Assembly (NCBI GenBank): GCA_002311665.1 | Contig: DBYX01000009.1 | Coordinates: 1 to 64,000, forward strand | DNA from: Lachnoclostridium sp. UBA1175 | GTDB taxonomy: Bacteria; Bacillota; Clostridia; Lachnospirales; Lachnospiraceae | Reading direction: 5' to 3' | Length of the DNA: 64,000 nucleotides | Shown: piece by piece, positions 27,863-36,999 of the stretch | Numbering within the stretch: position 1 is the stretch's first letter | Layout: the number at the start of each line of letters is the position of its first letter | Made by a program: the position numbers and the translations under genes | Notes under the pieces: generated by a model | What the model saw: only the letters and a program-made list of their open reading frames with translations | Databases searched by the model: none | Told to the model about the DNA's origin: nothing

Positions 27863-28582
27863 TTACTGCTTCACCACGGAGTTGGATGTGTCAAATGATT
27901 TGCCCTTGATCGCCTTCCCCACATCCTCCCGGAACTGCTCCCAGGAATCCTGGTTCGTCGCGAAATACCGCGGGCACGCAGCGCCTGTGATATCGGAATG
28001 GCGCTCCAGGTTTTTCTCGGACAGATTGAACTCATCGCAGAGGTACGCAACCAGTTTTACAAGGCTCACATACGTATCGCTTGTCATCTCGCCGTCCGCT
28101 GTCACGTTACAGAACTCTACGGACAGTGCGCGTCCGTTGTCGCCCTTCGAAGCGTAGGCCGCCTCGGTGATCGGAATACACTGCACGATCTCGCCCTCGG
28201 GACCGACTATGAAGTGCATGCTCTCCCGCGCATCCGTCTCGCTGTGCGTATCTTTCTTCGCCTCATAGCGGTCTCTCTGCGCGATTGCCGTCGTTCCGGG
28301 TTCTCTGCCGGTATAGTGGATCACGATCTTCTCGACATTTTTCAATTCCGTTCCCGGTCTCGTAAAATCATTGACCGTCAGGAGCTTCTGTGTCACGGTG
28401 ATGTTGTCGATTTTCTTGACAATTCCGTCATCCGTTCCGCTGAAGATCCACGAGATCAGTTTGATGATGAGCATCAGGAACAGGATCAGTATGACCGCAA
28501 GTCCCGCGAGGATCGCGTACTTGCGTATTTTCTTACGTCGACGCCGTCTGCGGCGCAGCTCCGCTCTGGAAATCTTCGCCAT
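27863..28582 (-). CDS. Membrane-anchored N-acetylmuramoyl-L-alanine amidase
   Basis: 239 aa. A very basic N terminus (RRRRRRRKKIRK) and one helix (~24-48) anchor a type 2 amidase domain outside the cell. Likely zinc ligands are His in IVIHYTG and His in ERHSDITG, followed by ACPRYF; SMHFIVGPEGEIVQCIP fits the fold. Cleaves the lactyl-Ala bond of peptidoglycan. The ATG follows GGAGG. It is 40 bp after guaB with no terminator between, so probably co-transcribed. Confidence 0.9.
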   Translation of the reverse strand: MAKISRAELRRRRRRRKKIRKYAILAGLAVILILFLMLIIKLISWIFSGTDDGIVKKIDNITVTQKLLTVNDFTRPGTELKNVEKIVIHYTGREPGTTAIAQRDRYEAKKDTHSETDARESMHFIVGPEGEIVQCIPITEAAYASKGDNGRALSVEFCNVTADGEMTSDTYVSLVKLVAYLCDEFNLSEKNLERHSDITGAACPRYFATNQDSWEQFREDVGKAIKGKSFDTSNSVVKQ

Positions 28583-28622
28583 CGTCGTCCTCCTTCTCCT
28601 TCAAAATCAACCAAACAATACC

Positions 28623-30080
28623 TTAGTTGTCATCGACACTGTAGTTCGGCGCTTCCTTGGTAATATGAATGTCGTGCGGGTGGCTCTCCTTCAGGGAAGC
28701 CGCCGAGATCTTCACAAAGCGTGCGTTCTCACGCAGCATCTGAAGGTTCTTGGCTCCGCAGTACCCCATACCTGCGCGAAGACCGCCGAGCAGCTGGAAC
28801 ACGGTATCCTCGACAAGGCCCTTGTAAGCGACACGACCTTCCACGCCCTCCGGAACCAGTTTCTTCGCATCCGCCTGGAAATAGCGGTCCTTGCTGCCGT
28901 TCTCCATCGCCGCGATGGAGCCCATGCCGCGGTAAACCTTGTATTTTCTTCCCTGGTACAGCTCGTACTCTCCGGGGCTTTCCTCGCATCCCGCGAAGAT
29001 GGAACCCATCATACAAACGCTCGCGCCGGCCGCAAGTGCCTTCGTGATGTCGCCGGAGTACTTGATACCGCCGTCCGCGATGATCGGGATATCGTACTTC
29101 TTTGCCGCCTCGTAGGCGCTCATGATCGCCGAAATCTGCGGAACACCGATACCTGCGACGATACGCGTCGTGCAGATGGAACCCGGTCCGATACCGACCT
29201 TGACACAGTCAACACCGGCCTTGATCAGATCCTCGGTCGCCTCCGCCGTAGCAACGTTGCCTGCGATGATCTGGAGGTTCGGGTACGCGTCGCGCACCAT
29301 CTTGACAACGCGGAGGACGTTGGCCGAATGGCCGTGTGCCGTATCGATCACGATCGCGTCAACCTTCGCCTTCACAAGCGCGTCGACACGGTCGAGAATG
29401 TTGGCTGTCACACCTACGCCTGCGGCGCACAGAAGACGTCCCATCGAGTCCTTCGCGGCGAGCGGGTACTTGATCGCCTTCTCAATATCCTTGATGGTGA
29501 TGAGTCCCTTCAGATTGCCGTCCTTGTCCACGATCGGCAGCTTCTCCTTGCGCGCTTTCGCAAGGATCATCTTCGCCTCCTCGAGCGTCACGCCCTCATT
29601 GGCGGTGATCAGTCCCTCGCTCGTCATCGATTCGCTGATCTTCTTCGAAAAATCGGTCTCAAATTTCAGGTCTCGGTTCGTGATGATGCCGACCAGACGT
29701 CTTCCCTCCGTGATCGGAACACCGCTGATGCGGTATTTGCCCATCAGATCATTCGCATCCTGCAGCGTATGATTCGGTGAGAGGAAGAAGGGATCGCTGA
29801 TAACGCCGTTCTCCGAACGCTTTACCTTGTCCACCTCGTCCGCCTGTTCCTCAATCGACATATTCTTGTGGATGACACCGATGCCCCCCTGTCTCGCCAT
29901 CGCAATGGCCATGCGATGTTCCGTAACGGTGTCCATACCGGCGCTCATCAAGGGAATGTTCAGCTTGATGGCGTGTGTCAGTTCCGTGCCGATCTCCACC
30001 TGGTTCGGGATCACTTCCGAGTAGGAAGGAACCAGCAGCACGTCGTCGAAAGTAATGCCGTCTCCGATAATAGTTGCCAT
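28623..30080 (-). CDS. guaB: Inosine-5'-monophosphate dehydrogenase
   Basis: 485 aa, standard length. NAD-dependent IMP to XMP, the committed step to GTP. The barrel carries the catalytic Cys loop GPGSICTTRIVAG, and two CBS domains are inserted (~95-210). The ATG at 30080 follows AAAGGAGG. A GGAAAATG octamer lies 38 bp before the start. The functional link to purE/M/N/D is clear, although the loci are 20 kb apart. Confidence 0.97.
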   Translation of the reverse strand: MATIIGDGITFDDVLLVPSYSEVIPNQVEIGTELTHAIKLNIPLMSAGMDTVTEHRMAIAMARQGGIGVIHKNMSIEEQADEVDKVKRSENGVISDPFFLSPNHTLQDANDLMGKYRISGVPITEGRRLVGIITNRDLKFETDFSKKISESMTSEGLITANEGVTLEEAKMILAKARKEKLPIVDKDGNLKGLITIKDIEKAIKYPLAAKDSMGRLLCAAGVGVTANILDRVDALVKAKVDAIVIDTAHGHSANVLRVVKMVRDAYPNLQIIAGNVATAEATEDLIKAGVDCVKVGIGPGSICTTRIVAGIGVPQISAIMSAYEAAKKYDIPIIADGGIKYSGDITKALAAGASVCMMGSIFAGCEESPGEYELYQGRKYKVYRGMGSIAAMENGSKDRYFQADAKKLVPEGVEGRVAYKGLVEDTVFQLLGGLRAGMGYCGAKNLQMLRENARFVKISAASLKESHPHDIHITKEAPNYSVDDN

Positions 30081-30123
30081 AGTCAGCCTCCTTTATAAAT
30101 ATATTATTAGTACCAAAGGAAAA

Positions 30124-30151
30124 TGAAACCCCGCCGCATCATCTGCGGCAT
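30124..30151 (-). terminator. Weak terminator after the DUF6106-like gene
   Basis: GCCGCAgatgaTGCGGC hairpin followed by GGGGTTTCATTTTCC on the minus strand, between the DUF6106-like gene and guaB. The T content is poor. Confidence 0.4.
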
Positions 30152-30185
30152 TATCGCAACCCTCTCCCCTCAAGTCTCCGCCGGA

Positions 30186-30692
30186 TCAGTACTCCTGAAC
30201 CTTTCTCGGAGCCTTCTTCTTCATAAAGGTGATCATGGTCTCGTCCGGCTCGAACCGGATGAGTTCCGTGTCCTTGTCCCCCTTGTTGACGATCACGTAA
30301 ACCTGCTTCTCGCGCGCAGGGTCAAGCGACGTGAAATCAAACGTCTTTCCCTGCAGATGCTTGTAGCCGTCGAGCGCCCGGGAGCTCTGCGGCGCCACGA
30401 TCACCGCCGTCTCAAGGTCGATGCGCTTCGCGTTCTTGCGTGCACTCCCGCCGAGGATCTTGTCGAAATCGATCTGTCCGTCGACAAACACATACTCATA
30501 TACGACCTGGAATCTCGACCAGAAGGTTATGAGCAGGTACCAGGCGACCGCCGCCACAAGAAGAATGTACTTGTTGAGCATACCGACCAGCGTGATGATA
30601 ACCGCCAGCGCGATCAGAATGCTCTTGATCGCAAAATCTTTCACCGTCGACTTTTTCTCGACGACACACTCGCAATAACTGCTCTCGTTCAT
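30186..30692 (-). CDS. DUF6106-like membrane protein
   Basis: 168 aa with two close hydrophobic segments (~25-65) and a cytoplasmic-looking C-terminal domain. Start MNESSYCECVVEKKS after GGAGGG. It resembles a small Lachnospiraceae family I recall as DUF6106; no function is known. It starts 8 bp after the DUF6062-like gene, so the pair is a unit. Confidence 0.6.
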   Translation of the reverse strand: MNESSYCECVVEKKSTVKDFAIKSILIALAVIITLVGMLNKYILLVAAVAWYLLITFWSRFQVVYEYVFVDGQIDFDKILGGSARKNAKRIDLETAVIVAPQSSRALDGYKHLQGKTFDFTSLDPAREKQVYVIVNKGDKDTELIRFEPDETMITFMKKKAPRKVQEY

Positions 30693-30700
30693 GAGCCCTC

Positions 30701-31432
30701 CTATTTCTTAGCCTTCTCCTCCACAGAGATGGAATTGGTCTTCTGGATCGCGCGGATCAGTGCGTCCTTGGAATTCTTCCACGGCGCATCCGCGTTCCGG
30801 TAATCGAATTTGTCCGTGAACCACTCGAGGTCATCCCTCACGCGCCGGAAATTCTCAATCATTATGCGGTTGATGCACATATCGAACTCCTCGAGGTTCA
30901 CCTTGCTCAGGTGCGAGGGGGCCATCTCGTGCAACTCGCCGAAATGCTTCATGCAAAAGCCCTTGGAGCGGGCGAATTTGTCGCGGAAGGACGAGTCGGT
31001 ATTGAACAGGTAAAGCGTCGTGATGAGATATCTCTCATAGGAATGCTTCATCCGGTCGCACACGTAGCAGGTGCACTGCTGCTTCGCCATATACTCCGCC
31101 GTCGGGTCGCCGCCGGTGTTCTTCGAGAACCACGACGTCGCTCCGCGCCTCTTGCCGGCAAGCTTCTCCATCTCCTCGAGCTGCCGGTCCATATACGTGA
31201 GCATCATAAGCCCCAGTCCCAGGCGGTTCTGGTTCTTATACATAAGCGGCAAATGCTTTGCACAGAAGCCCTTCTTGTTCGTCTCCATGCGGACATCGTC
31301 CTCCATGTAGCTTGCGCCCATGACGAAGTCGATGGCATCCGACTCCAACTTGTCGTACATCGCGCATATCGGACACTCGGTGTCCGCGTCGAACGCGTCA
31401 TTGACGGGAATTGTGTAGAGCTGTTCCTTCAT
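30701..31432 (-). CDS. DUF6062-like protein with paired CxxC/CxxH motifs
   Basis: 243 aa, soluble. Two similar halves each contain a CxxC and then a CxxH: CPIC with CAKH, and CYVC with CMKH. This suggests two zinc or other metal sites made by duplication. The ATG at 31432 follows GAGG. It resembles the DUF6062 family of Lachnospiraceae; no function is established. Confidence 0.65.
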   Translation of the reverse strand: MKEQLYTIPVNDAFDADTECPICAMYDKLESDAIDFVMGASYMEDDVRMETNKKGFCAKHLPLMYKNQNRLGLGLMMLTYMDRQLEEMEKLAGKRRGATSWFSKNTGGDPTAEYMAKQQCTCYVCDRMKHSYERYLITTLYLFNTDSSFRDKFARSKGFCMKHFGELHEMAPSHLSKVNLEEFDMCINRIMIENFRRVRDDLEWFTDKFDYRNADAPWKNSKDALIRAIQKTNSISVEEKAKK

Positions 31433-31522
31433 AACCAACCTCGTTCAATCGTATCGCTCCCGCGGTTGCGGGACGCTTATAAAAACAAACGGTCTTCAAA
31501 ATCCGCACCGGGCCACCGTCCC

Positions 31523-31804
31523 CTACGCGATGGACTCCGCGAGACCCGTCATCCCTGCCGCCGGGCCCGGTTCGTCGAAGCGCAGGTCGAACTGACCGCC
31601 GTACCTCTTCGTAAGACCGTAGTTGAGCAATATGCACTTCTGATCGCCGGCACGGTGAACCCCGTTCGGCTCGGGCGGAATCCGCTTGAACATCTTTGCG
31701 CAGTTTCCTTCCGCGAGATCCTTCATCACAATCATTTCAATTAAGTCCCCGGAAACCGGCAGCACGATCATCTCGGCCGGTCCCGTCATATTCGCAAAAT
31801 CCAT
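31523..31804 (-). CDS. Unrecognised 93-residue protein
   Basis: Start ATG at 31804 follows GGAGGAAAATC. No signal peptide or transmembrane segment; compact alpha/beta composition (AEMIVLPVSGDLIEMIVM, KCILLNYGLTKRYGG). An extended -10 promoter lies 80 bp upstream. The ribosome site and promoter support a real gene. I do not recognise the family. Confidence 0.55.
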   Translation of the reverse strand: MDFANMTGPAEMIVLPVSGDLIEMIVMKDLAEGNCAKMFKRIPPEPNGVHRAGDQKCILLNYGLTKRYGGQFDLRFDEPGPAAGMTGLAESIA

Positions 31805-31881
31805 GATTTTCCTCCGGAACTACACTCTCGCGGTCCTTCCCCCGACTGCCGGAAGGACTTTCAAAAACAACTTTTGGCTAT

Positions 31882-31887
31882 TCTACC
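31882..31887 (-). promoter_or_regulatory. Extended -10 promoter before the 93-aa gene
   Basis: TGGTAGAAT on the minus strand in an AT-rich gap, a good extended -10. A -35 at standard spacing is not evident. Confidence 0.45.
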
Positions 31888-31977
31888 ACAAAAGATTTAT
31901 AAAGAAAAGCACAAAATATAGTTTTTTCAAATAATTTAGATACTAATTCTTCCAACCGCCCGACAACCGCTTCGGTA

Positions 31978-33861
31978 TCAACGGTATTTGCGGTAAATAT
32001 GATAGTAAAGATCGGAACGACCGTTCTCCGATGTCATATTGGACAGCTTCTCGCGAAGCTCCTCATCCTGCTCGATGAAGCTGATGATCTTCGGATTGTA
32101 GTGCGTCCCCGCCGCCTTGCGGAACTCCGCGAGCACCGTGTTGAACTTCTTGCCTCTCGCGTAGTTGCGCCCGAACACGTCCGTGGCCGCGTCCATGCAG
32201 TCGCACACGGTCAGCAGATCGATCAGAATGCGGTAGCGGCTCGAGCGGTTGTTGAAGAACTTGGGATAACCGCTGTTGCCGTCGTAGCTGCGGTGATGCC
32301 CGAGCGCGATCTCCGCGTAATTCTGCAGGATCGGGTTGCGCATCAGGATCTCGTAGCTCCACTTGGGATGATACTTAATATAGGAATACTCCATATCGGA
32401 GAGCCGGCGGATCTGCGTGTTGATGATGTTCGCGATCAGGATTTTGCCGATGTCGTGGCAGCGCGCCGCATTGTACATCAGTTCTTTCAGCTCGCCCTTG
32501 CGGTTTGCGACCTCGCGCAGGTCCTCCGTGTCAAGCACCGTCGTAAAGAGCTCGGGGTGCGCGTCGACAAGCGGATCCAGGATCGCATTGGCCAGCTCGC
32601 CGGTCATCACGGTGTGGATCAGGGTCGCCATTTGCCGGCTGATAACCATGCTGTCGATGAACTCGATCGCCACGTCGAGGATGTCGATGTAACCGATCAA
32701 GTCATACAGAAGGTGATACAATGCCTGGTCAAGATACTCCTTGCAGGCGCACTCGCGCGGGATCGTCTCAATGTAGGTCTTCACCTCGTAGAGAAGCTCG
32801 GCCTTCATGCGCTTCTTCTTGTCCGCGTCGCACGAGAACGAATCGATCATCTCGAACATCGGCTTGGTCGTCGTCGTGATGACGGCGAAACGGCTGTCAT
32901 CCGGCTGCTCGTACCAGTTAGGATCGTTGAAATCGTACTCTTTGGTGATCGTGCGGCTGTAGGAACGCAGCAGCGTGAACGTCTGCTCCGGCTTGAGAAG
33001 TCCCGAGTAGAACGCGTACACGATATAACCTACATACACCTTCATATCGCGCTGCTCCACCGGCAGCTTCGTCTGCTCGATGAAACCGATGGGGAACGCG
33101 GGACCGATGATCTCCTTCAACTGGATGTCCACCGCCTCCCAGTGGAGTGCGGCCATGAACATCACGTCCGTGCCGACGTCATTTAACGGCTTCTCCAGCG
33201 TCTCCCACACATCGTCCGGAAAATACCGCCGGTATTTGCGGATCTTCGAGAGATTGTTGAAGCACCCGATCATGCGGTTGACGTTGGGCTCGAAGCGCGA
33301 GCGCTCCATCTCGTACTGCCCGTGCAACGTCTCAAAAACGCGGCGCACGTCCGTGTAAAATGCCTCGTCATCGTCCTTGTGAAGTTCGCGTAGATAATCG
33401 ATGCGGTCCACATAGCCGCTGACCCACTCCGCCTGCTCGATCGCGAACATCCGGAGCTTGCCCTCGACATTCAGGAAGGCATTGTTGGAAAACGCGCAGC
33501 GGCATGCGCGCTCCATATATTCGTTGCCGGTCGACTGATAGTACTCCCAAAGCAGTTTAAAGATCTGGGACTCCATGACATCGTCGTACATAGCGCTGTC
33601 GTAATACGAGCTTGCGCCCTCGAAAAGCTGTGCCGCCGTCTCGTCATTGAGCGGCAGGGAACCGTACAGATACGGGTTGATCAGCTCGTTCAGCTCCGCC
33701 TCCGTCTTCCCGTAGTAATCGCGCACGAGCTCCGATTTGCGGATCAGACACGCATTCCAGGCGGATTGCTCGTTGGTGCGCAGCAACTCTTTCTCAATGC
33801 GGTCGACATCTTCCAGCCGCTTGCGGTATTCCCGGTACAGTTCGGGTATTGTTCCGGCCAT
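31978..33861 (-). CDS. HD-GYP domain protein with a long unknown N-terminal half
   Basis: 627 aa. The C-terminal part (~400-600) is an HD-GYP phosphodiesterase domain: RCHDIGKILIAN (~470), HHRSYDGNSGYP (~530). HD-GYP proteins usually cleave c-di-GMP or related nucleotides. The first ~400 residues are helical, lack a recognisable sensor domain and have no membrane segment; a helical repeat or TPR-like fold is possible. I chose the ATG at 33861, which has AAGGAGG with 6 nt spacing, over the in-frame ATG two codons upstream, which is too close to that site. Confidence 0.85.
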   Translation of the reverse strand: MAGTIPELYREYRKRLEDVDRIEKELLRTNEQSAWNACLIRKSELVRDYYGKTEAELNELINPYLYGSLPLNDETAAQLFEGASSYYDSAMYDDVMESQIFKLLWEYYQSTGNEYMERACRCAFSNNAFLNVEGKLRMFAIEQAEWVSGYVDRIDYLRELHKDDDEAFYTDVRRVFETLHGQYEMERSRFEPNVNRMIGCFNNLSKIRKYRRYFPDDVWETLEKPLNDVGTDVMFMAALHWEAVDIQLKEIIGPAFPIGFIEQTKLPVEQRDMKVYVGYIVYAFYSGLLKPEQTFTLLRSYSRTITKEYDFNDPNWYEQPDDSRFAVITTTTKPMFEMIDSFSCDADKKKRMKAELLYEVKTYIETIPRECACKEYLDQALYHLLYDLIGYIDILDVAIEFIDSMVISRQMATLIHTVMTGELANAILDPLVDAHPELFTTVLDTEDLREVANRKGELKELMYNAARCHDIGKILIANIINTQIRRLSDMEYSYIKYHPKWSYEILMRNPILQNYAEIALGHHRSYDGNSGYPKFFNNRSSRYRILIDLLTVCDCMDAATDVFGRNYARGKKFNTVLAEFRKAAGTHYNPKIISFIEQDEELREKLSNMTSENGRSDLYYHIYRKYR

Positions 33862-33915
33862 GAGCATCCTCCTTTCGTGTCATAATTCGCAGCTTGCACT
33901 CTGCATCGCCCCGGG

Positions 33916-35436
33916 TCAGTCCTCCGGGCCGTAGATCAGTTTTTCATAGAAGTCGGATCGCTTCTCAAGCATTGAATCCAGCTTCTCGACTCCGTATTTC
34001 TCCAGAAGCGTCTTCTCCCCGGAGAACAGGTTAACGCCGAGTCCGAGGCGGTTGCCGGGGATCGTGAATCCCATCGCGGTAAGCGCCGTCGGATACATAT
34101 CCATCGCCGTGAAATCACGCGCCATCGGAAAATCCTTCGTCACCGCCGAGTTGAGGATCACGCAGTATGTTCTGCGGTCATACCCGGAGCGTTTCGTGAT
34201 CGAATCGGCGTATTTGGTGTCCGGAAGGATGTGATCTCCGGTGATGATCACCGTCGTGTCATCGTAGAAGGGCTGCTCCTTCAGCCAGTCCAGAAAGCCC
34301 TTCAGCTGCTTGGACGCGCACACGAGCACGTTTGAGTACTGATCCGGGTACTCATCCCCGCACAGCCTGCACACGTATCCGTCCGTAAAATGCGTGTCCA
34401 TCGTCATCATCGAGAACGCGAACGGCTTGTCGCCGTCAGCCAGCGAGGTGATCTCCTCCTTCGCGTAGCCGTACAGTTTCTCGTCCTCGAACCCCCACCA
34501 TACAAAGTAGTCCTCGGGGAGTATCCCGTTGTCAGTGTAATACTTTAAGTCCTTGATCGTCTCATTGCCGTGCGTCTCAAAGAAGACATCGAGTCCGGAA
34601 AACCTCTTCTCCGAACCGAGTAGCATCGTTCTCTCATAGCCGTTGTCGCGGAGAACCTCATCGAGCGTATATATGCCGGGCATAAAACGGTTCTTTACGA
34701 TCGCGCTTGAACCAAGCGGGATCGTGAGCGGAACTCCGGAGGTTTGCGCCACCAAAGATGCCATTGTCCACGTGGTTCCCACGACGGACTGCGCACCGTT
34801 CAGTTTCTCGCTGTCACTCGCCGCAAAACAGATGCCGTTGAGTGCCGTCTCCGTCAGCTCCGGGATCAGATTGATCTCCGATGCGCCGCCATGCGCGGTG
34901 TCCGTATAGGTGATCTCCATCGACTCCAGATAGATCCATATGAGATTTCTCTTCTTCTCCGGTGCCTCGATCCCCGCTTTGCGCGGGTCAACATATTCAT
35001 CCTCGTAGATCTTCGTCTTCCGAAGCTGGTTGGCTTCATACCGGAACATACTTGCCTGACTTCCCAGGAAAACAAACGCCGCGATCATCAGGATCACAGA
35101 GATCAGGCGGCGGTACTTCAGAACGAAGGTCAGTACCTGCGTCTTCTTGCCCTGCCCGATCCTTCTGCAGCGCCATTTTCCGCAGAGAACGAAAAGACCG
35201 ATCTCGACGGCCGTCATCACCGGCCCTATGGTAAAAAGTAAAACAAAGATTTCAATAAAATTCTTCGGATCCGCACCGCCCATCGGGACCTTCAGCTGGA
35301 ACAGGATGGTTGTCATATCCATCGTTCCGAACCGAACATTCTTCCAAAAAGCGATGATGATAAAGAAGTTGGCAAGCAACAGAAAAATTGCCGTTGCCAC
35401 ATTGCGTCCGGTCATCCGGATTTTCCGCTTACTCAT
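33916..35436 (-). CDS. Sulfatase-fold phosphoglycerol transferase, MdoB/LtaS-like
   Basis: 506 aa. Membrane segments near 15-30, 60-85 and 105-125, then a large extracytoplasmic alkaline-phosphatase-fold domain (~165-490). The catalytic Thr is probably in VGTTWTMASLVAQTSG, which resembles MdoB/OpgB more than the LtaS pattern; LIWIYLESME and TGDHILPD are metal-binding segments. Expected to move glycerol-phosphate from phosphatidylglycerol to an envelope acceptor. The ribosome site before ATG 35436 is weak (GAAGAGAA). Confidence 0.87.
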   Translation of the reverse strand: MSKRKIRMTGRNVATAIFLLLANFFIIIAFWKNVRFGTMDMTTILFQLKVPMGGADPKNFIEIFVLLFTIGPVMTAVEIGLFVLCGKWRCRRIGQGKKTQVLTFVLKYRRLISVILMIAAFVFLGSQASMFRYEANQLRKTKIYEDEYVDPRKAGIEAPEKKRNLIWIYLESMEITYTDTAHGGASEINLIPELTETALNGICFAASDSEKLNGAQSVVGTTWTMASLVAQTSGVPLTIPLGSSAIVKNRFMPGIYTLDEVLRDNGYERTMLLGSEKRFSGLDVFFETHGNETIKDLKYYTDNGILPEDYFVWWGFEDEKLYGYAKEEITSLADGDKPFAFSMMTMDTHFTDGYVCRLCGDEYPDQYSNVLVCASKQLKGFLDWLKEQPFYDDTTVIITGDHILPDTKYADSITKRSGYDRRTYCVILNSAVTKDFPMARDFTAMDMYPTALTAMGFTIPGNRLGLGVNLFSGEKTLLEKYGVEKLDSMLEKRSDFYEKLIYGPED

Positions 35437-35490
35437 TTCTCTTCGGCGTCACGCGCAGACGCCATTCCTTTCCGAACAAATCATATTAGG

Positions 35491-35520
35491 AAAGACCAGC
35501 ACGATTAAGCACTGGTCTTT
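35491..35520 (-). terminator. Terminator of the zinc-ribbon gene
   Basis: AAAGACCAG(TGC)...(GCA)CTGGTCTTT stem with a short T tract, about 50 bp after the stop codon at 35569. Confidence 0.7.
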
Positions 35521-35568
35521 CTGTTGTCTGATTAACGACCCAGCGACAGACTAGTTCGGAGTCTTCCG

Positions 35569-36783
35569 TCAGTCAATACCGAGTTCCTTGATACCGTTCT
35601 TGCCGAGCAGTACAAGCGACCACTCACCGTCGCCGTCCTTCATAAACACGTAAGTGTCCTTCACGGCCTTCGAACTCTTGCTGCCTCTGTATGTGCTTAC
35701 ACACTCAACCAGATATGCTTCCGATACGTCAAATTCCGCGTTGCACTTCTCCTTCAGCTTCGATGCCAGGGAATCGCAATCCTTGATCTCGTAGCGCAGG
35801 TAAGCCTTTGCCGAAGCGGACAGATTGTCACCGCAATCCGCGAGATCGTCCAAACAGAATGTCAGGAAGTCGTCCGCATCCTTGCATCCGAAGGAATTGC
35901 TCACATAGTCGACCGCACCGGGGTTGATACCCTTGCGGAGCTGACGAACGCTGTTGTTGAGGATACCGGTGTTCACTCTGTCGACAAGCTCAAGGAACTT
36001 CTCGTTCTGTTCCTTATCCAGCTGCGTAAAGTCCGCAAAATTCCAGTCGATCCCGGCATAGTTCTTGACACCGTGCTTATCGAAGAAGGTGAGGTAGGCT
36101 ACCCACGAACCTGCGAGGATGACCAGGATGAGAAGGAGGCTGATGACAATGACCGCACCCTTGGATTTCTTTTTCTTGGCGGGAGCCTCCGGCTGTGCCG
36201 ACTGTGCCGGCTGCGCCTGCGGAACAGGCTGCTGATAAACAGGCTGCTGCACGGGCTGCTGGTATACCGGCTGCTGTGCAGGCTGCTGATATACCGGCTG
36301 CTGCGCCGACTGCTGGTATACAGGCTGTTGAACCGGCTGCTGTACAGGAGGAACCGGCTGCTGATATACGGGCTGCTGCACGGGCTGTTCAACAGGCTGC
36401 TGAACCGGCCGCTGATACATCATCACCGTAGCGTCGGGATCAAACTGCTGCTGAGCCTGCTGTACCGGCTGCTCCACTGCCGCCGCTACCTGCTGAGGCG
36501 CTGCTTCGACATACGCTGCCGCCTGCTGTACGGGCTGCTCTACATAAGCTGCCGCCTGCGCTACCGGCTGCTCCACTGCCGCAGCCACCTGCTGAGGTGC
36601 TGCCTCGACATATTCCGCAACCTGCTGTACAGGCTGCTCGACCGCCGCCGCTACCTGCTGAGGCGCCTCCGCCACAGCTGCCGTCGCGTCGGCAACAAAC
36701 TCACTTACATCTGCTTTGGTTCCGCAGACACCGCAGAAAGCAGCGCCGGGAATCAAACTATTTCCACAGTTTTTGCATAACAT
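35569..36783 (-). CDS. Zinc-ribbon membrane protein with Gln-rich repeats
   Basis: 404 aa. The N-terminal zinc ribbon (CKNCGNSLIPGAAFCGVC) is followed by about 185 residues of low-complexity Val-Glu-Gln-Pro repeats, one transmembrane helix (~218-240) and a ~160-residue extracytoplasmic domain. I chose the ATG at 36783 so that the ribbon is at the N terminus, as in related proteins; GAAGG precedes it. The helix and ribbon placement imply a sensor or scaffold, the ribbon inside and the C-terminal domain outside. I do not recognise the C-terminal domain. A near-consensus promoter lies 70-100 bp upstream. Confidence 0.75.
   Translation of the reverse strand: MLCKNCGNSLIPGAAFCGVCGTKADVSEFVADATAAVAEAPQQVAAAVEQPVQQVAEYVEAAPQQVAAAVEQPVAQAAAYVEQPVQQAAAYVEAAPQQVAAAVEQPVQQAQQQFDPDATVMMYQRPVQQPVEQPVQQPVYQQPVPPVQQPVQQPVYQQSAQQPVYQQPAQQPVYQQPVQQPVYQQPVPQAQPAQSAQPEAPAKKKKSKGAVIVISLLLILVILAGSWVAYLTFFDKHGVKNYAGIDWNFADFTQLDKEQNEKFLELVDRVNTGILNNSVRQLRKGINPGAVDYVSNSFGCKDADDFLTFCLDDLADCGDNLSASAKAYLRYEIKDCDSLASKLKEKCNAEFDVSEAYLVECVSTYRGSKSSKAVKDTYVFMKDGDGEWSLVLLGKNGIKELGID
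36195..36680 (-). repeat. Tandem Gln/Pro/Val codon repeats
   Basis: Two repeat families inside the zinc-ribbon gene: an N-proximal unit of about 13 codons (QQVAAAVEQPVQQ type, ~36450-36680) and a C-proximal PVYQQ/PVQQ unit of 4-8 codons (~36195-36420). Such arrays are prone to slippage and length variation. Confidence 0.8.
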
Positions 36784-36852
36784 GGTGACCTTCTTTCCGC
36801 GCGTACGCGCACACACCCGCGCTCCTCATTTATGAGGAATGCATATATAGTA

Positions 36853-36881
36853 ATTATATTGCAAAACCCTTCTTCTATCAA
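36853..36881 (-). promoter_or_regulatory. Promoter of the zinc-ribbon gene
   Basis: TTGATA (36876-36881), 17 bp, TATAAT (36853-36858) on the minus strand. Confidence 0.75.
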
Positions 36882-36999
36882 GCATTTTTTTGTGGAAACG
36901 ACGAGGAATTGATGGGCCGTTACGACGTATTCCGAGCACTGCCGCAAGCCGTTTGCAAGCATCTCTGAGCACTCATCGGAAAACGGAAAATCAACCCCG

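Noticed and set aside
36195..36680. CRISPR-like array in the Gln-rich repeats
   Set aside because: The repeats are in frame within a gene, lack regular unique spacers, and no cas genes are near.
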